Shown here: one piece after another, positions 51,437 to 59,310 of the stretch
How positions within the stretch are numbered: position 1 is the first letter of the stretch
How the letters are laid out: the number at the start of each line of letters is the position of its first letter
Source of the DNA: Bacteroidota bacterium
GTDB taxonomy: Bacteria; Bacteroidota; Bacteroidia; NS11-12g; UBA9320
Length of the DNA stretch: 64,000 bases
Reading direction: 5' to 3'
Assembly: GCA_016124755.1 (NCBI GenBank)
Contig: WGNA01000021.1
Span: 16,304 to 80,303 of the forward strand
The notes under the pieces: model-generated
What the model was told of the DNA's origin: nothing
The model's database searches: none
The model's input: only the letters and a program-made list of their open reading frames with translations
Program-made: the position numbers and the translations under genes

Positions 51437-51442
51437 AGTTTG
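51435..51442 (+). promoter_or_regulatory. -7 promoter box TAAGTTTG of the kinase-pgmB-GH65 operon
   Basis: Matches TAnnTTTG, 22 bases before the ATG at 51465, with its first two bases inside the right arm of operator site 3. Confidence 0.5.
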
Positions 51443-51464
51443 TTGGCTTTCTCAAATAAATAAT

Positions 51465-52316
51465 ATGATTCTGGTTGCAGACAGCGGATCGACCAAGTGT
51501 GACTGGCTCATTGCCGCAGACGGGGAAATGATTGAAACCAAGACGATGGGCTTCAACCCGTTCTTTCATACATCGGAATTAATCGCAGAACAGATATCGG
51601 CCAATCCTGAATTATCAAAAATCGCAGATGATGTTGATGCTGTTTTTTTCTACGGAGCAGGTTGTTCCAGTGAGGATCGCGACGAAATTGTGAGGAAAGC
51701 ATTGAAATCGGTGTTTACCAATGCGATCGAAATCGTGGTAGATCATGACCTCACCGGAGCGGCATTGGCAACTTGTGGTAATAATCCCGGCATTGCCTGT
51801 ATTCTCGGCACCGGATCCAATTCCTGTTATTTCGACGGGAACATGGTTTCAGAAGTTATTCCAGCGCTCGGATATATACTTGGTGACGAAGGTTCAGGAT
51901 CGTATTTCGGCAAACAACTTCTTTCCAATTACCTTTATAAAAGACTGCCAAAAGATTTGAGTGAAGAGTTTTATCAGACTTTCGGACTTGGTAAGGAAGA
52001 CATTTTAACCAGTGTTTACAACAAGCCGAACCCCAATGTTTATCTCGCTTCATTCATGCGATTTGTTTCCGATCACCGGGAGCATCCGTATGTGAGAGAA
52101 ATGATTTATAAAGGCATCCGGCATTTTGCGGAAATTCATATTCTTTGTTACGAACAGGCTAATTCGGCAACAGTGAATTTTGTTGGATCGGTCGCATATT
52201 ATTTTCATGAAGTTGTGAAACTTGTAGCTGATGATCTCGGTTTCACCGTGGGTTCCATCGTTAAAAAACCCATAACTTCTTTAGCCGAATACCATTTGCA
52301 GCGCGTTAAATCCTGA
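51465..52316 (+). CDS. BadF/BadG/BcrA-type sugar kinase (N-acetylglucosamine kinase-like)
   Basis: 283 residues of the ASKHA fold: phosphate-1 loop VADSGSTKCDWLIA, ILGTGSNSCYFDG (phosphate-2) and LGDEGSGSYFGK, typical of BadF/N-acetylglucosamine kinase-like proteins. Maltose phosphorolysis yields free glucose; a kinase first in the operon with GH65 and beta-phosphoglucomutase would phosphorylate it. This is inference from context; the annotated family substrate is GlcNAc. Ends 18 bases before pgmB. Confidence 0.85.
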   Translation: MILVADSGSTKCDWLIAADGEMIETKTMGFNPFFHTSELIAEQISANPELSKIADDVDAVFFYGAGCSSEDRDEIVRKALKSVFTNAIEIVVDHDLTGAALATCGNNPGIACILGTGSNSCYFDGNMVSEVIPALGYILGDEGSGSYFGKQLLSNYLYKRLPKDLSEEFYQTFGLGKEDILTSVYNKPNPNVYLASFMRFVSDHREHPYVREMIYKGIRHFAEIHILCYEQANSATVNFVGSVAYYFHEVVKLVADDLGFTVGSIVKKPITSLAEYHLQRVKS

Positions 52317-52334
52317 TCTAAAAATTCAATCGAA

Positions 52335-52988
52335 TTGAAAATTTCAGCCTGCATTTTCGACCTCGATGGCGTAATCACCGACACAGCCGAACATCACTTT
52401 TATTCCTGGAAAAAAATTGCCGAAAAATTCGGATTCGATCTTCAGGAAGAGAGAAATGAAGAATTAAAAGGGGTGAGCAGAAAAGAGTCTTTGCTGAAAA
52501 TAACTTCATGGGCCGGAGTTAAACTCAAGCATGCCGAAATAGAAGATTTGCTTAGACTCAAAAATGAAATCTACCTCGAAAGTATCGGGCATTTATCGGC
52601 CAGTGATATTCTCCCCGGAGTGGAACATTTTCTTTCCGATTTAAAACAAAACGGAATTCATACCGCCATCGGATCGAGCAGCAAGAATGCGCGATTTATA
52701 CTCGATCATCTCGGATTGACTTCTTTATTTCCGGTAATAAGCGACGGCAATAGCGTGGTGGAAACAAAACCGAATCCGGCGGTTTTTCTGATGGCTGCAC
52801 AACTTATGGAAGTTCCGGATGAAGAATGTGTGGTTTTCGAAGATGCGGTTTCCGGAGTGGAAGCTGCCCGTTCCGCCGGAATGAAATGCGTCGGAATTGG
52901 CAAACCTGAAATTTTGTCTCGGGCGGATGCTTGTATATCCACGCTGGAAGATTTTACTTTCGATCGATTAAAACAACTGCTCTCATGA
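52335..52988 (+). CDS. pgmB: Beta-phosphoglucomutase
   Basis: 217 residues, HAD superfamily. Starts at TTG 52335 (no ATG near), giving MKISACIFDLDGVITDTAEHH: nucleophile Asp and DxD motif are intact; GSSSKN and the acidic motif FEDAVSGVEAARSAG follow. Converts beta-glucose 1-phosphate, the product of the GH65 enzyme encoded next, to glucose 6-phosphate. Its stop overlaps the GH65 start (ATGA). Confidence 0.95.
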   Translation: MKISACIFDLDGVITDTAEHHFYSWKKIAEKFGFDLQEERNEELKGVSRKESLLKITSWAGVKLKHAEIEDLLRLKNEIYLESIGHLSASDILPGVEHFLSDLKQNGIHTAIGSSSKNARFILDHLGLTSLFPVISDGNSVVETKPNPAVFLMAAQLMEVPDEECVVFEDAVSGVEAARSAGMKCVGIGKPEILSRADACISTLEDFTFDRLKQLLS

Positions 52989-55231
52989 AGCGCTATCTGC
53001 AGATTGATCCCTGGAAAATTATTGAGGAAGGATTTCATCCGGGTTACAACCGGGTTTCCGAAAGTGTCTTTAGCACAGGAAATGGCAAATTCGGTCAGCG
53101 GGGAAATTTTGAAGAAACTTTTTCCGGAGAATCGCTTCAGGGAAGCTATGTAGCGGGTGTTTATTATCCCGATAAAACAAGGGTTGGCTGGTGGAAAAAC
53201 GGTTATCCCGAATATTTCGCAAAAGTGCTTAATGCGCCCAACTGGATTGGTATGCAGGTTTGGGTTAACGGGGAAGAACTCGATCTTGCCAAAATCAAAG
53301 AGGTGCATTCGTTTCGCCGTGCACTGGATATGCAACACGGTGTATTCAGCCGAGAAATGGAGGTTTCGTTTCAAAACGGAATTCGCTGCCGCATTGAAAC
53401 GAATCGGTTTTGCAATCTGGCGGAAACCGATTCACAATTGGTTTCCTATAAACTCACTGTTGTTAATTCCGATGCGTTAGTAGTGATGGTTCCTTTCATT
53501 GACGGGAAGGTGCTGAATTCTGATTCGAATTACGAAAACCGTTTTTGGAAACAAGGCGTTACCGACACACGGGGCGATGATCTTCTATTAATCGCAACTA
53601 CCAAAAAAACGGGTTTTGATGTTGGCATTGCTTCCAATCTTGAAGTGGTAGCGAACAATCAGCGGTTGCTTCCGAAAGATCAGCACAGCCGGAAAAAATT
53701 TGTATCCAACCGTTACTCCGCAAAACTCACTATTGGCGGAACGATGGAACTCACCCGGAAGAATATTATCGTTTCTTCACTGGATGTTCCGAGAGCTCAG
53801 ATGGAGGTTCATCTCCGTTCCAGATTATCCCAGCTCAAACCCATACCGTTTGCCCATCTTTTAGAAAAGCATGAAACCGCGTGGCGAAAAAAGTGGGAAG
53901 AAAGTGATATCGTAATTGAGGGAGATGTGGAAGCTCAGCAGGGAATCCGGTTTAATATTTTTCAACTCAACTGCACTTACAACGGAGAAGATCAACGGCT
54001 GAACATCGGTCCTAAAGGCTTTACCGGGGAGAAATACGGAGGTTCAACGTATTGGGACACAGAAGCATATTGCCTTCCGTTCTATCAGGCAACGGCAGAT
54101 GAACATGTCGCTAAAAATCTGTTGATCTATCGGTACAAGCATTTGCAAAAAGCTATTGAAAATGCCCGGATGCTCGGTTTCAAAAACGGAGCGGCACTTT
54201 ATCCGATGGTTACCATGAACGGCGAAGAATGCCACAATGAATGGGAAATCACCTTTGAGGAAATTCATCGCAACGGAGCAATTGCCTATGCAATCTTTGA
54301 TTACATCAGGTACACCGGAGATTCGGATTATTTAGCCAGTCACGGACTTGAAGTGCTCATCGGTATTTCGCGGTTCTGGCGACAGCGCGTAAACTGGAGC
54401 GAAGACAAACAGCAATTTGTAATGCTTGGCGTTACGGGTCCGAATGAATTTGAAAACAACGTCAACAACAACTGGTACACAAACCGACTCGCCGTTTGGT
54501 GTATGAAATATACAATGCAGTCGGTGGAATGGGTGAAAAATATTCATCCGACCGATTGGAAACGCATTGTTGCCAATACCGGATACAAACCCGAGGAAGC
54601 ATTATCGTGGAAAGAGGTCGTCGATAAAATGTACTTTCCATTTAGTGAAAAGCACAATGTCTTTCTTCAGCAAGACGGGTTTCTGGACAAGGAACTTATT
54701 CCTGTTGCGCAACTTCCCGAAAGTGAACGACCTATTGTCGAGCACTGGAGCTGGGATCGGATTCTAAGATCTTGTTACATCAAACAAGCAGATGTATTAC
54801 AGGGCTTTTATTTCTTCGAAGATGAATTTGATGAAGACACACTTCGAAGACATTACGATTTTTATGAACCGCTAACAGTTCACGAATCTTCCCTTTCTCC
54901 ATGCGTGCACAGTATACTGGCGGCAAAACTCGGAGACCACAGAAGAGCTTACGAATTTTATTTGCGAACCGCCCGGCTTGATCTCGACGATTACAACAAT
55001 GACACATGCGACGGTTTGCACATTACCAGCATGGCCGGAACGTGGATGAGCATCGTGAAGGGTTTTGCCGGAATGCGCGTCATCGACAACCACCTTAGCT
55101 TTAAACCATTTTTACCCGAATCCTGGAAGTCTTTCAGTTTTCACATTCGCTTCCGGGGTGAGATAATGGAAATCCAGGTGGATAAAAAAGGACTTACCAT
55201 AAACGGTGAACCGATGGCGGTTTCCGGGTGA
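52985..55231 (+). CDS. GH65 family phosphorylase (maltose phosphorylase-like)
   Basis: 748 residues from the ATG at 52985 (MKRYLQIDPWKIIEEGFHP); a longer frame inside pgmB is not used. General acid E488 in TGPNEFENNVNNNWY; phosphate-site HSI motif SLSPCVHSILAAKLG near the C-terminus; WDTEAYCLPFY is the substrate-pocket motif of the family. With pgmB next to it, it should split maltose with phosphate into beta-G1P and glucose. Kojibiose or trehalose specificity cannot be excluded from sequence alone. Confidence 0.92.
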   Translation: MKRYLQIDPWKIIEEGFHPGYNRVSESVFSTGNGKFGQRGNFEETFSGESLQGSYVAGVYYPDKTRVGWWKNGYPEYFAKVLNAPNWIGMQVWVNGEELDLAKIKEVHSFRRALDMQHGVFSREMEVSFQNGIRCRIETNRFCNLAETDSQLVSYKLTVVNSDALVVMVPFIDGKVLNSDSNYENRFWKQGVTDTRGDDLLLIATTKKTGFDVGIASNLEVVANNQRLLPKDQHSRKKFVSNRYSAKLTIGGTMELTRKNIIVSSLDVPRAQMEVHLRSRLSQLKPIPFAHLLEKHETAWRKKWEESDIVIEGDVEAQQGIRFNIFQLNCTYNGEDQRLNIGPKGFTGEKYGGSTYWDTEAYCLPFYQATADEHVAKNLLIYRYKHLQKAIENARMLGFKNGAALYPMVTMNGEECHNEWEITFEEIHRNGAIAYAIFDYIRYTGDSDYLASHGLEVLIGISRFWRQRVNWSEDKQQFVMLGVTGPNEFENNVNNNWYTNRLAVWCMKYTMQSVEWVKNIHPTDWKRIVANTGYKPEEALSWKEVVDKMYFPFSEKHNVFLQQDGFLDKELIPVAQLPESERPIVEHWSWDRILRSCYIKQADVLQGFYFFEDEFDEDTLRRHYDFYEPLTVHESSLSPCVHSILAAKLGDHRRAYEFYLRTARLDLDDYNNDTCDGLHITSMAGTWMSIVKGFAGMRVIDNHLSFKPFLPESWKSFSFHIRFRGEIMEIQVDKKGLTINGEPMAVSG

Positions 55232-55256
55232 TATTCAGAATAAAAAATTTAGTGTT

Positions 55257-57572
55257 ATGAAACACAAAGCCGGACTCTTTCTTCTTCTTTTCGCTATCCT
55301 GAACGGATGTTCCAAAAAGGCTTCATCGCCACAAGAGAGCAAGTTGTTCGGACTCGCCTCCCCAATCCAGCTCAATCACGGATCGAACACCATTTTTTTG
55401 GCGGACTACTTTCCGGTTGATCTGAAAATTGATTCGATACGAATCGACGGGCCGTTGAATTCCGGTGTGAATATGAAAGATTTTCAGATTCTCATTAACG
55501 TAGGAGATCAAAAGATTGAGCCGTTGATGAACCTCACCATTTTCGCCGAGGGAATTCCGTACAGTATTCTACTGAAATCACCGGTTAAAAAAGTCGTGAG
55601 TTTTAATTTTAATGATGAGAAAGAACATCAGGAAGTTCGCATTAAAGGTGAATTCAACAGTTGGGATCCGGCGCAATGCGAATTAAAAAAGTCGGGTAAA
55701 GAGTGGGTTGGAAAAGCGTATGTGGCTCCGGGAACCTATCCATATAAATATGTGGTGGACGGAGTTGAGCAAAACGATCCGGATAATTCTGAAACGATTT
55801 CCAACGGCATGGGAGGAAGTAATTCTGTGCTAAAAGTTGCCGGGATTAAAGAAGACAAAAAGCCGGTTTTATTCACCGATAATTTCGTTAAACACGAGAT
55901 CACTCTGGGAAGTTACAATGTGAAAGGAGTTTATGCCTATTACGAAAATTTCCGGTTACAAGCTGAGCAATCGGGTGATCAATGGATAATTAAAATCCCT
56001 CCTTTTGCAACCTACGATGCGCGTTCGCATATCCGCGTTTTTTGTTTTAATGAGGAAGCTGCCGGGAATGATATTCTGATTCCGATTAACAAGGGAAAGA
56101 TTATTACTTCCACTTCAAAACTGAACAACAACGACTGGCAGAGCAGCATCATGTATTTCCTGATGGTGGATCGTTTCTTCGACGGAGATTCAACAAACGA
56201 TCATCCTATTTCAGATCCGGCTGTTTTGCCGAAAGCGAACTACATGGGTGGCGATCTGAAGGGAATTACCGAAAAAATTAAATCCGGTTATTTCCGGGAT
56301 TTGGGAATTAATACGATCTGGATTTCACCGATAACAAGAAATCCGGATGATGCGTGGGGACAATTTCACGATCCCGAAACCAAATTCAGCGGATATCACG
56401 GTTACTGGCCAATCTCATCCAGCGAGGTTGATTATCGATTCGGCAAACCGGAGGATTTGAGGGAGATGTTGGAAACGGCGCACAAAAACGGAATCAGTGT
56501 GTTGCTCGACTATGTGGCGAATCACGTGCATCGCGAACATCCGCTTTACAAACAACATCCCGATTGGGTAACTCCGCTTTACCTTCCGGATGGATCGATG
56601 AATACGGAACGCTGGGATGATCATCGCCTCACCACCTGGTTCGATACTTTTATGCCTACTCTAAATCTGATGGATAATAAAGTCGCGGAATTTATGGTCG
56701 ATAGTGCGGCGTATTGGATGACCGAATACGACTTCGACGGTTTCCGCCACGATGCGACCAAACACATCCCCGAAAATTTCTGGCGGCTTCTCACGAAAAG
56801 AGTAAAAACCATTTCGAAGGAAAAAGGGAAGTATCTCTATCAGATCGGCGAGACTTACGGAAGTCGGGAACTCATCAACAGTTACATCGGAAGCGGAATG
56901 CTCGACGGTCAGTTTGATTTTAATCTCTACGACCAGGCACTTACTGTTTTTGCAGATGATCATCAGCCGGTAAACCGATTAACCGGAGCATTGGATGCCA
57001 GTTTGAATACGTACGGATTTCACCACTTGATGGGCAACATCAGTGGAAATCAGGATAAACCCAGATTCATCAGTTTTGCCGACGGCAGTTTGTCGTTCGA
57101 TACCGAATGGCTCGAGTACAAACGAATCGGTTGGAAGCAAACTATCGGAATTAAAAATCCGGTCGGGTACAAAAAAATGGCGTTGTTTCAAGCCTTTAAC
57201 ATGACCATTCCGGGAATTCCGATCATTTATTATGGAGATGAAATCGGAATGCCGGGAGCCGGAGATCCTGACAACCGCCGCATGATGAAGTTCGGAAAAT
57301 TATCGGATGAAGAAGCCGCATTAAAACAGAAAGTGGCCAAACTCACCAAACTGAGAATGGAACACATGGCGCTGTTGTACGGAGATTTCACCTGGATGAG
57401 AACCGACAGCGTGATCATGTTTAAGCGCAGGTATTTTAATGATGAAGTGATTGTTGCGCTGAACCGTTCCGACAAAGCCAACGAAATAAAATTACCCGAT
57501 GGAAAGCCATTGATACTGGAACCATACGACTTTGCCATTATTCCCATTAAACGACCCGAATCTGCCGAATGA
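55257..57572 (+). CDS. Lipoprotein GH13 amylase-family enzyme
   Basis: 771 residues from ATG 55257; lipobox ILNGC. An N-terminal beta module and a CBM48-like module (about 115-195, VRIKGEFNSWDPAQ) precede a GH13 barrel starting MYFLMVDRFFDGD. Nucleophile D499 (GFRHDATK), acid/base E532 (IGETYGS), third Asp D600. The last motif reads GNQDKPR instead of the usual NHD, so the conserved His is Gln599. Region I LDYVANHVH. Likely outer-membrane bound and acting on maltodextrins. Overlaps the next gene by 4 nt. Confidence 0.9.
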   Translation: MKHKAGLFLLLFAILNGCSKKASSPQESKLFGLASPIQLNHGSNTIFLADYFPVDLKIDSIRIDGPLNSGVNMKDFQILINVGDQKIEPLMNLTIFAEGIPYSILLKSPVKKVVSFNFNDEKEHQEVRIKGEFNSWDPAQCELKKSGKEWVGKAYVAPGTYPYKYVVDGVEQNDPDNSETISNGMGGSNSVLKVAGIKEDKKPVLFTDNFVKHEITLGSYNVKGVYAYYENFRLQAEQSGDQWIIKIPPFATYDARSHIRVFCFNEEAAGNDILIPINKGKIITSTSKLNNNDWQSSIMYFLMVDRFFDGDSTNDHPISDPAVLPKANYMGGDLKGITEKIKSGYFRDLGINTIWISPITRNPDDAWGQFHDPETKFSGYHGYWPISSSEVDYRFGKPEDLREMLETAHKNGISVLLDYVANHVHREHPLYKQHPDWVTPLYLPDGSMNTERWDDHRLTTWFDTFMPTLNLMDNKVAEFMVDSAAYWMTEYDFDGFRHDATKHIPENFWRLLTKRVKTISKEKGKYLYQIGETYGSRELINSYIGSGMLDGQFDFNLYDQALTVFADDHQPVNRLTGALDASLNTYGFHHLMGNISGNQDKPRFISFADGSLSFDTEWLEYKRIGWKQTIGIKNPVGYKKMALFQAFNMTIPGIPIIYYGDEIGMPGAGDPDNRRMMKFGKLSDEEAALKQKVAKLTKLRMEHMALLYGDFTWMRTDSVIMFKRRYFNDEVIVALNRSDKANEIKLPDGKPLILEPYDFAIIPIKRPESAE

Positions 57573-58957
57573 AAATGCCCAAAATACTCCTGTTGCTTTT
57601 CGGAGGAATCTTTTTGATTTCCTGCCAGAAAGTTAGTGATCACAAAACCGCCGGAAATCCGGTTGAGTATGATTCCCTCAAGTGGGTTGAGAACGCAACC
57701 ATTTACGAAGTGAACCTCCGGCATTATTCTCCGGAAGGAAATATTCAGGGTTTTATTCCGCATCTCGATCGCCTGAAAAATCTGGGAATCGACATTTTGT
57801 GGATCATGCCGATTCACCCGATCGGAATGAAAAACCGCAAGGCTAAAGGCGATCTTTTCGTGGAAGATATTGCCGACTCAACCGAGCGCATGAAATATCA
57901 GGGAAGTCCGTATTCGGTTCAGAATTACCGGGCAGTAAATCCGGATTTCGGAACCGTTGACGACTTTAAACTTTTGGTTAAGGAATGCCATAAACGCGGA
58001 ATGAAAATCATGCTCGACTGGGTGGCAAATCACACGGCCTGGGATCACGCATGGATTACCGAACATCCGGAATGGTACACACACAAAGACGGAAAAATCA
58101 CCGATCCGCTGAATGAAAAAGGCGAGAGCATCGGGTGGACCGATGTTGCCGATCTCAATTATGATGAGCCGGGTTTGCGAAAAGCAATGACCGATGATAT
58201 GATGTTTTGGGTGAAAGAATGCGACATCGACGGATTTCGTTGCGACGTGGCTTTTGAAGTTCCGGCAGATTTCTGGGATGCGGCGGTAAACGAAATCCGG
58301 AAAACCAAAAACGTATTTATGCTGGCGGAAGCAGAAGGTCATAATATGAAACTGTACGACAGCACATTTCAGATGTATTACGCGTGGAACATTCACCATC
58401 AGATGAATGAACTTGCCAAAGGAAAAATTACGCCCGAAATCTTCATTAACGAATGGAAAAAGACCGATTCGCTTTTTGAAGGCAAGGCGTTCCCGATGAA
58501 TTTTATAACCAACCACGACGAGAATTCGTGGAACGGAACCGAATTCGAACGAATGGGAAATGCCTGGAGAGCGATGGCAGTTCTGAGTTATGCGCTAAAG
58601 GGAATGCCGTTGATTTACACCGGACAGGAAATTGGTCTCGATCGCAGGTTGCCGTTTTTCGAAAAAGATACCATCGACTGGAACGTTCCGGTGGGAGATT
58701 CGTACACCGGATTTTACAGGGATCTCAACAGATTAAAAGCAATGCATTTTCTGCGGGTGAATGCTCCCATTGAATTATTGGCAACCGGAAATATTCTCGT
58801 TATCAACCGGGGTAAAGCTACCTTCATGATCAATTGTTCGGAAAATCCCGAGTCGATGAATCTCAACACCGATGGGCGGCAAATTCTCGATTCGTACGGC
58901 TGGTCGGATGATAAAAAATTCTCCGCCTGGGGGTATTTGGTTTATGCGAATGAGTGA
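57569..58957 (+). CDS. Lipoprotein GH13 alpha-amylase-family enzyme, compact
   Basis: 462 residues, lipobox ending LISC. Short GH13 without extra modules: WVENATIYEVNLRHYSPEG start, DWVANHTAWDH region I, nucleophile D226 (GFRCDVA), acid/base E254 (MLAEAEG), D317 (TNHDENSW). Resembles Bacteroidota periplasmic/outer-membrane alpha-amylases. Translationally coupled to the upstream GH13 (ATGA) and likely last gene of the operon that begins at the kinase. Confidence 0.91.
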   Translation: MKMPKILLLLFGGIFLISCQKVSDHKTAGNPVEYDSLKWVENATIYEVNLRHYSPEGNIQGFIPHLDRLKNLGIDILWIMPIHPIGMKNRKAKGDLFVEDIADSTERMKYQGSPYSVQNYRAVNPDFGTVDDFKLLVKECHKRGMKIMLDWVANHTAWDHAWITEHPEWYTHKDGKITDPLNEKGESIGWTDVADLNYDEPGLRKAMTDDMMFWVKECDIDGFRCDVAFEVPADFWDAAVNEIRKTKNVFMLAEAEGHNMKLYDSTFQMYYAWNIHHQMNELAKGKITPEIFINEWKKTDSLFEGKAFPMNFITNHDENSWNGTEFERMGNAWRAMAVLSYALKGMPLIYTGQEIGLDRRLPFFEKDTIDWNVPVGDSYTGFYRDLNRLKAMHFLRVNAPIELLATGNILVINRGKATFMINCSENPESMNLNTDGRQILDSYGWSDDKKFSAWGYLVYANE

Positions 58958-59310
58958 AGCTGAGAGTAGGAATTAATTTGCCTAAGGGGTTTTGAAGTTA
59001 GGTTTGAGTTTCTGCGGAAGTCTATAATTTTATTTGAAAAATAGCTTCGGTTGCTGCGGTGAATTGTTGAATTAAAATCCGGCGGGCTAAAGCCATCCCC
59101 TCCCCATACGAAAGTTCGCGAATTTTAAATTAACAGAGATGAACGAAGGACAATTTAAGTGTTTAAATGGTCTTCAAAGAGTTCAGATTTTATGTTAAAC
59201 CTATTAATTTTCTAAGAAGTCATTCAATTTGAAATCTAAAATTTCAACAAACAAAAAAGCCGATGCTTCTTGCGCACCGGCTTATCACACCTTGATTCAA
59301 AAAATAATTA
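58958..59310. repeat. Intergenic region with copy A of an inverted repeat
   Basis: No gene. Holds copy A of a diverged repeat at 58991-59166: tttgaagtta, then after a 66-bp longer interval ccggcgggcta-x-gcc-x-cccctcccc (59079-59106), gaaagttcg and finally atttaagtgtttaa (59153-59166). Copy B lies in reverse orientation at 63801-63914. The rest is AT-rich plus the terminator at 59257. Confidence 0.6.
59257..59283 (-). terminator. Rho-independent terminator of the sigma/vWA operon
   Basis: 10-bp stem AAGCCGGTGC/GCATCGGCTT (one G-T/A-G mismatch), short loop, then TTTTTTGTTTG on the minus strand, 28 bases past the vWA stop. Confidence 0.85.
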
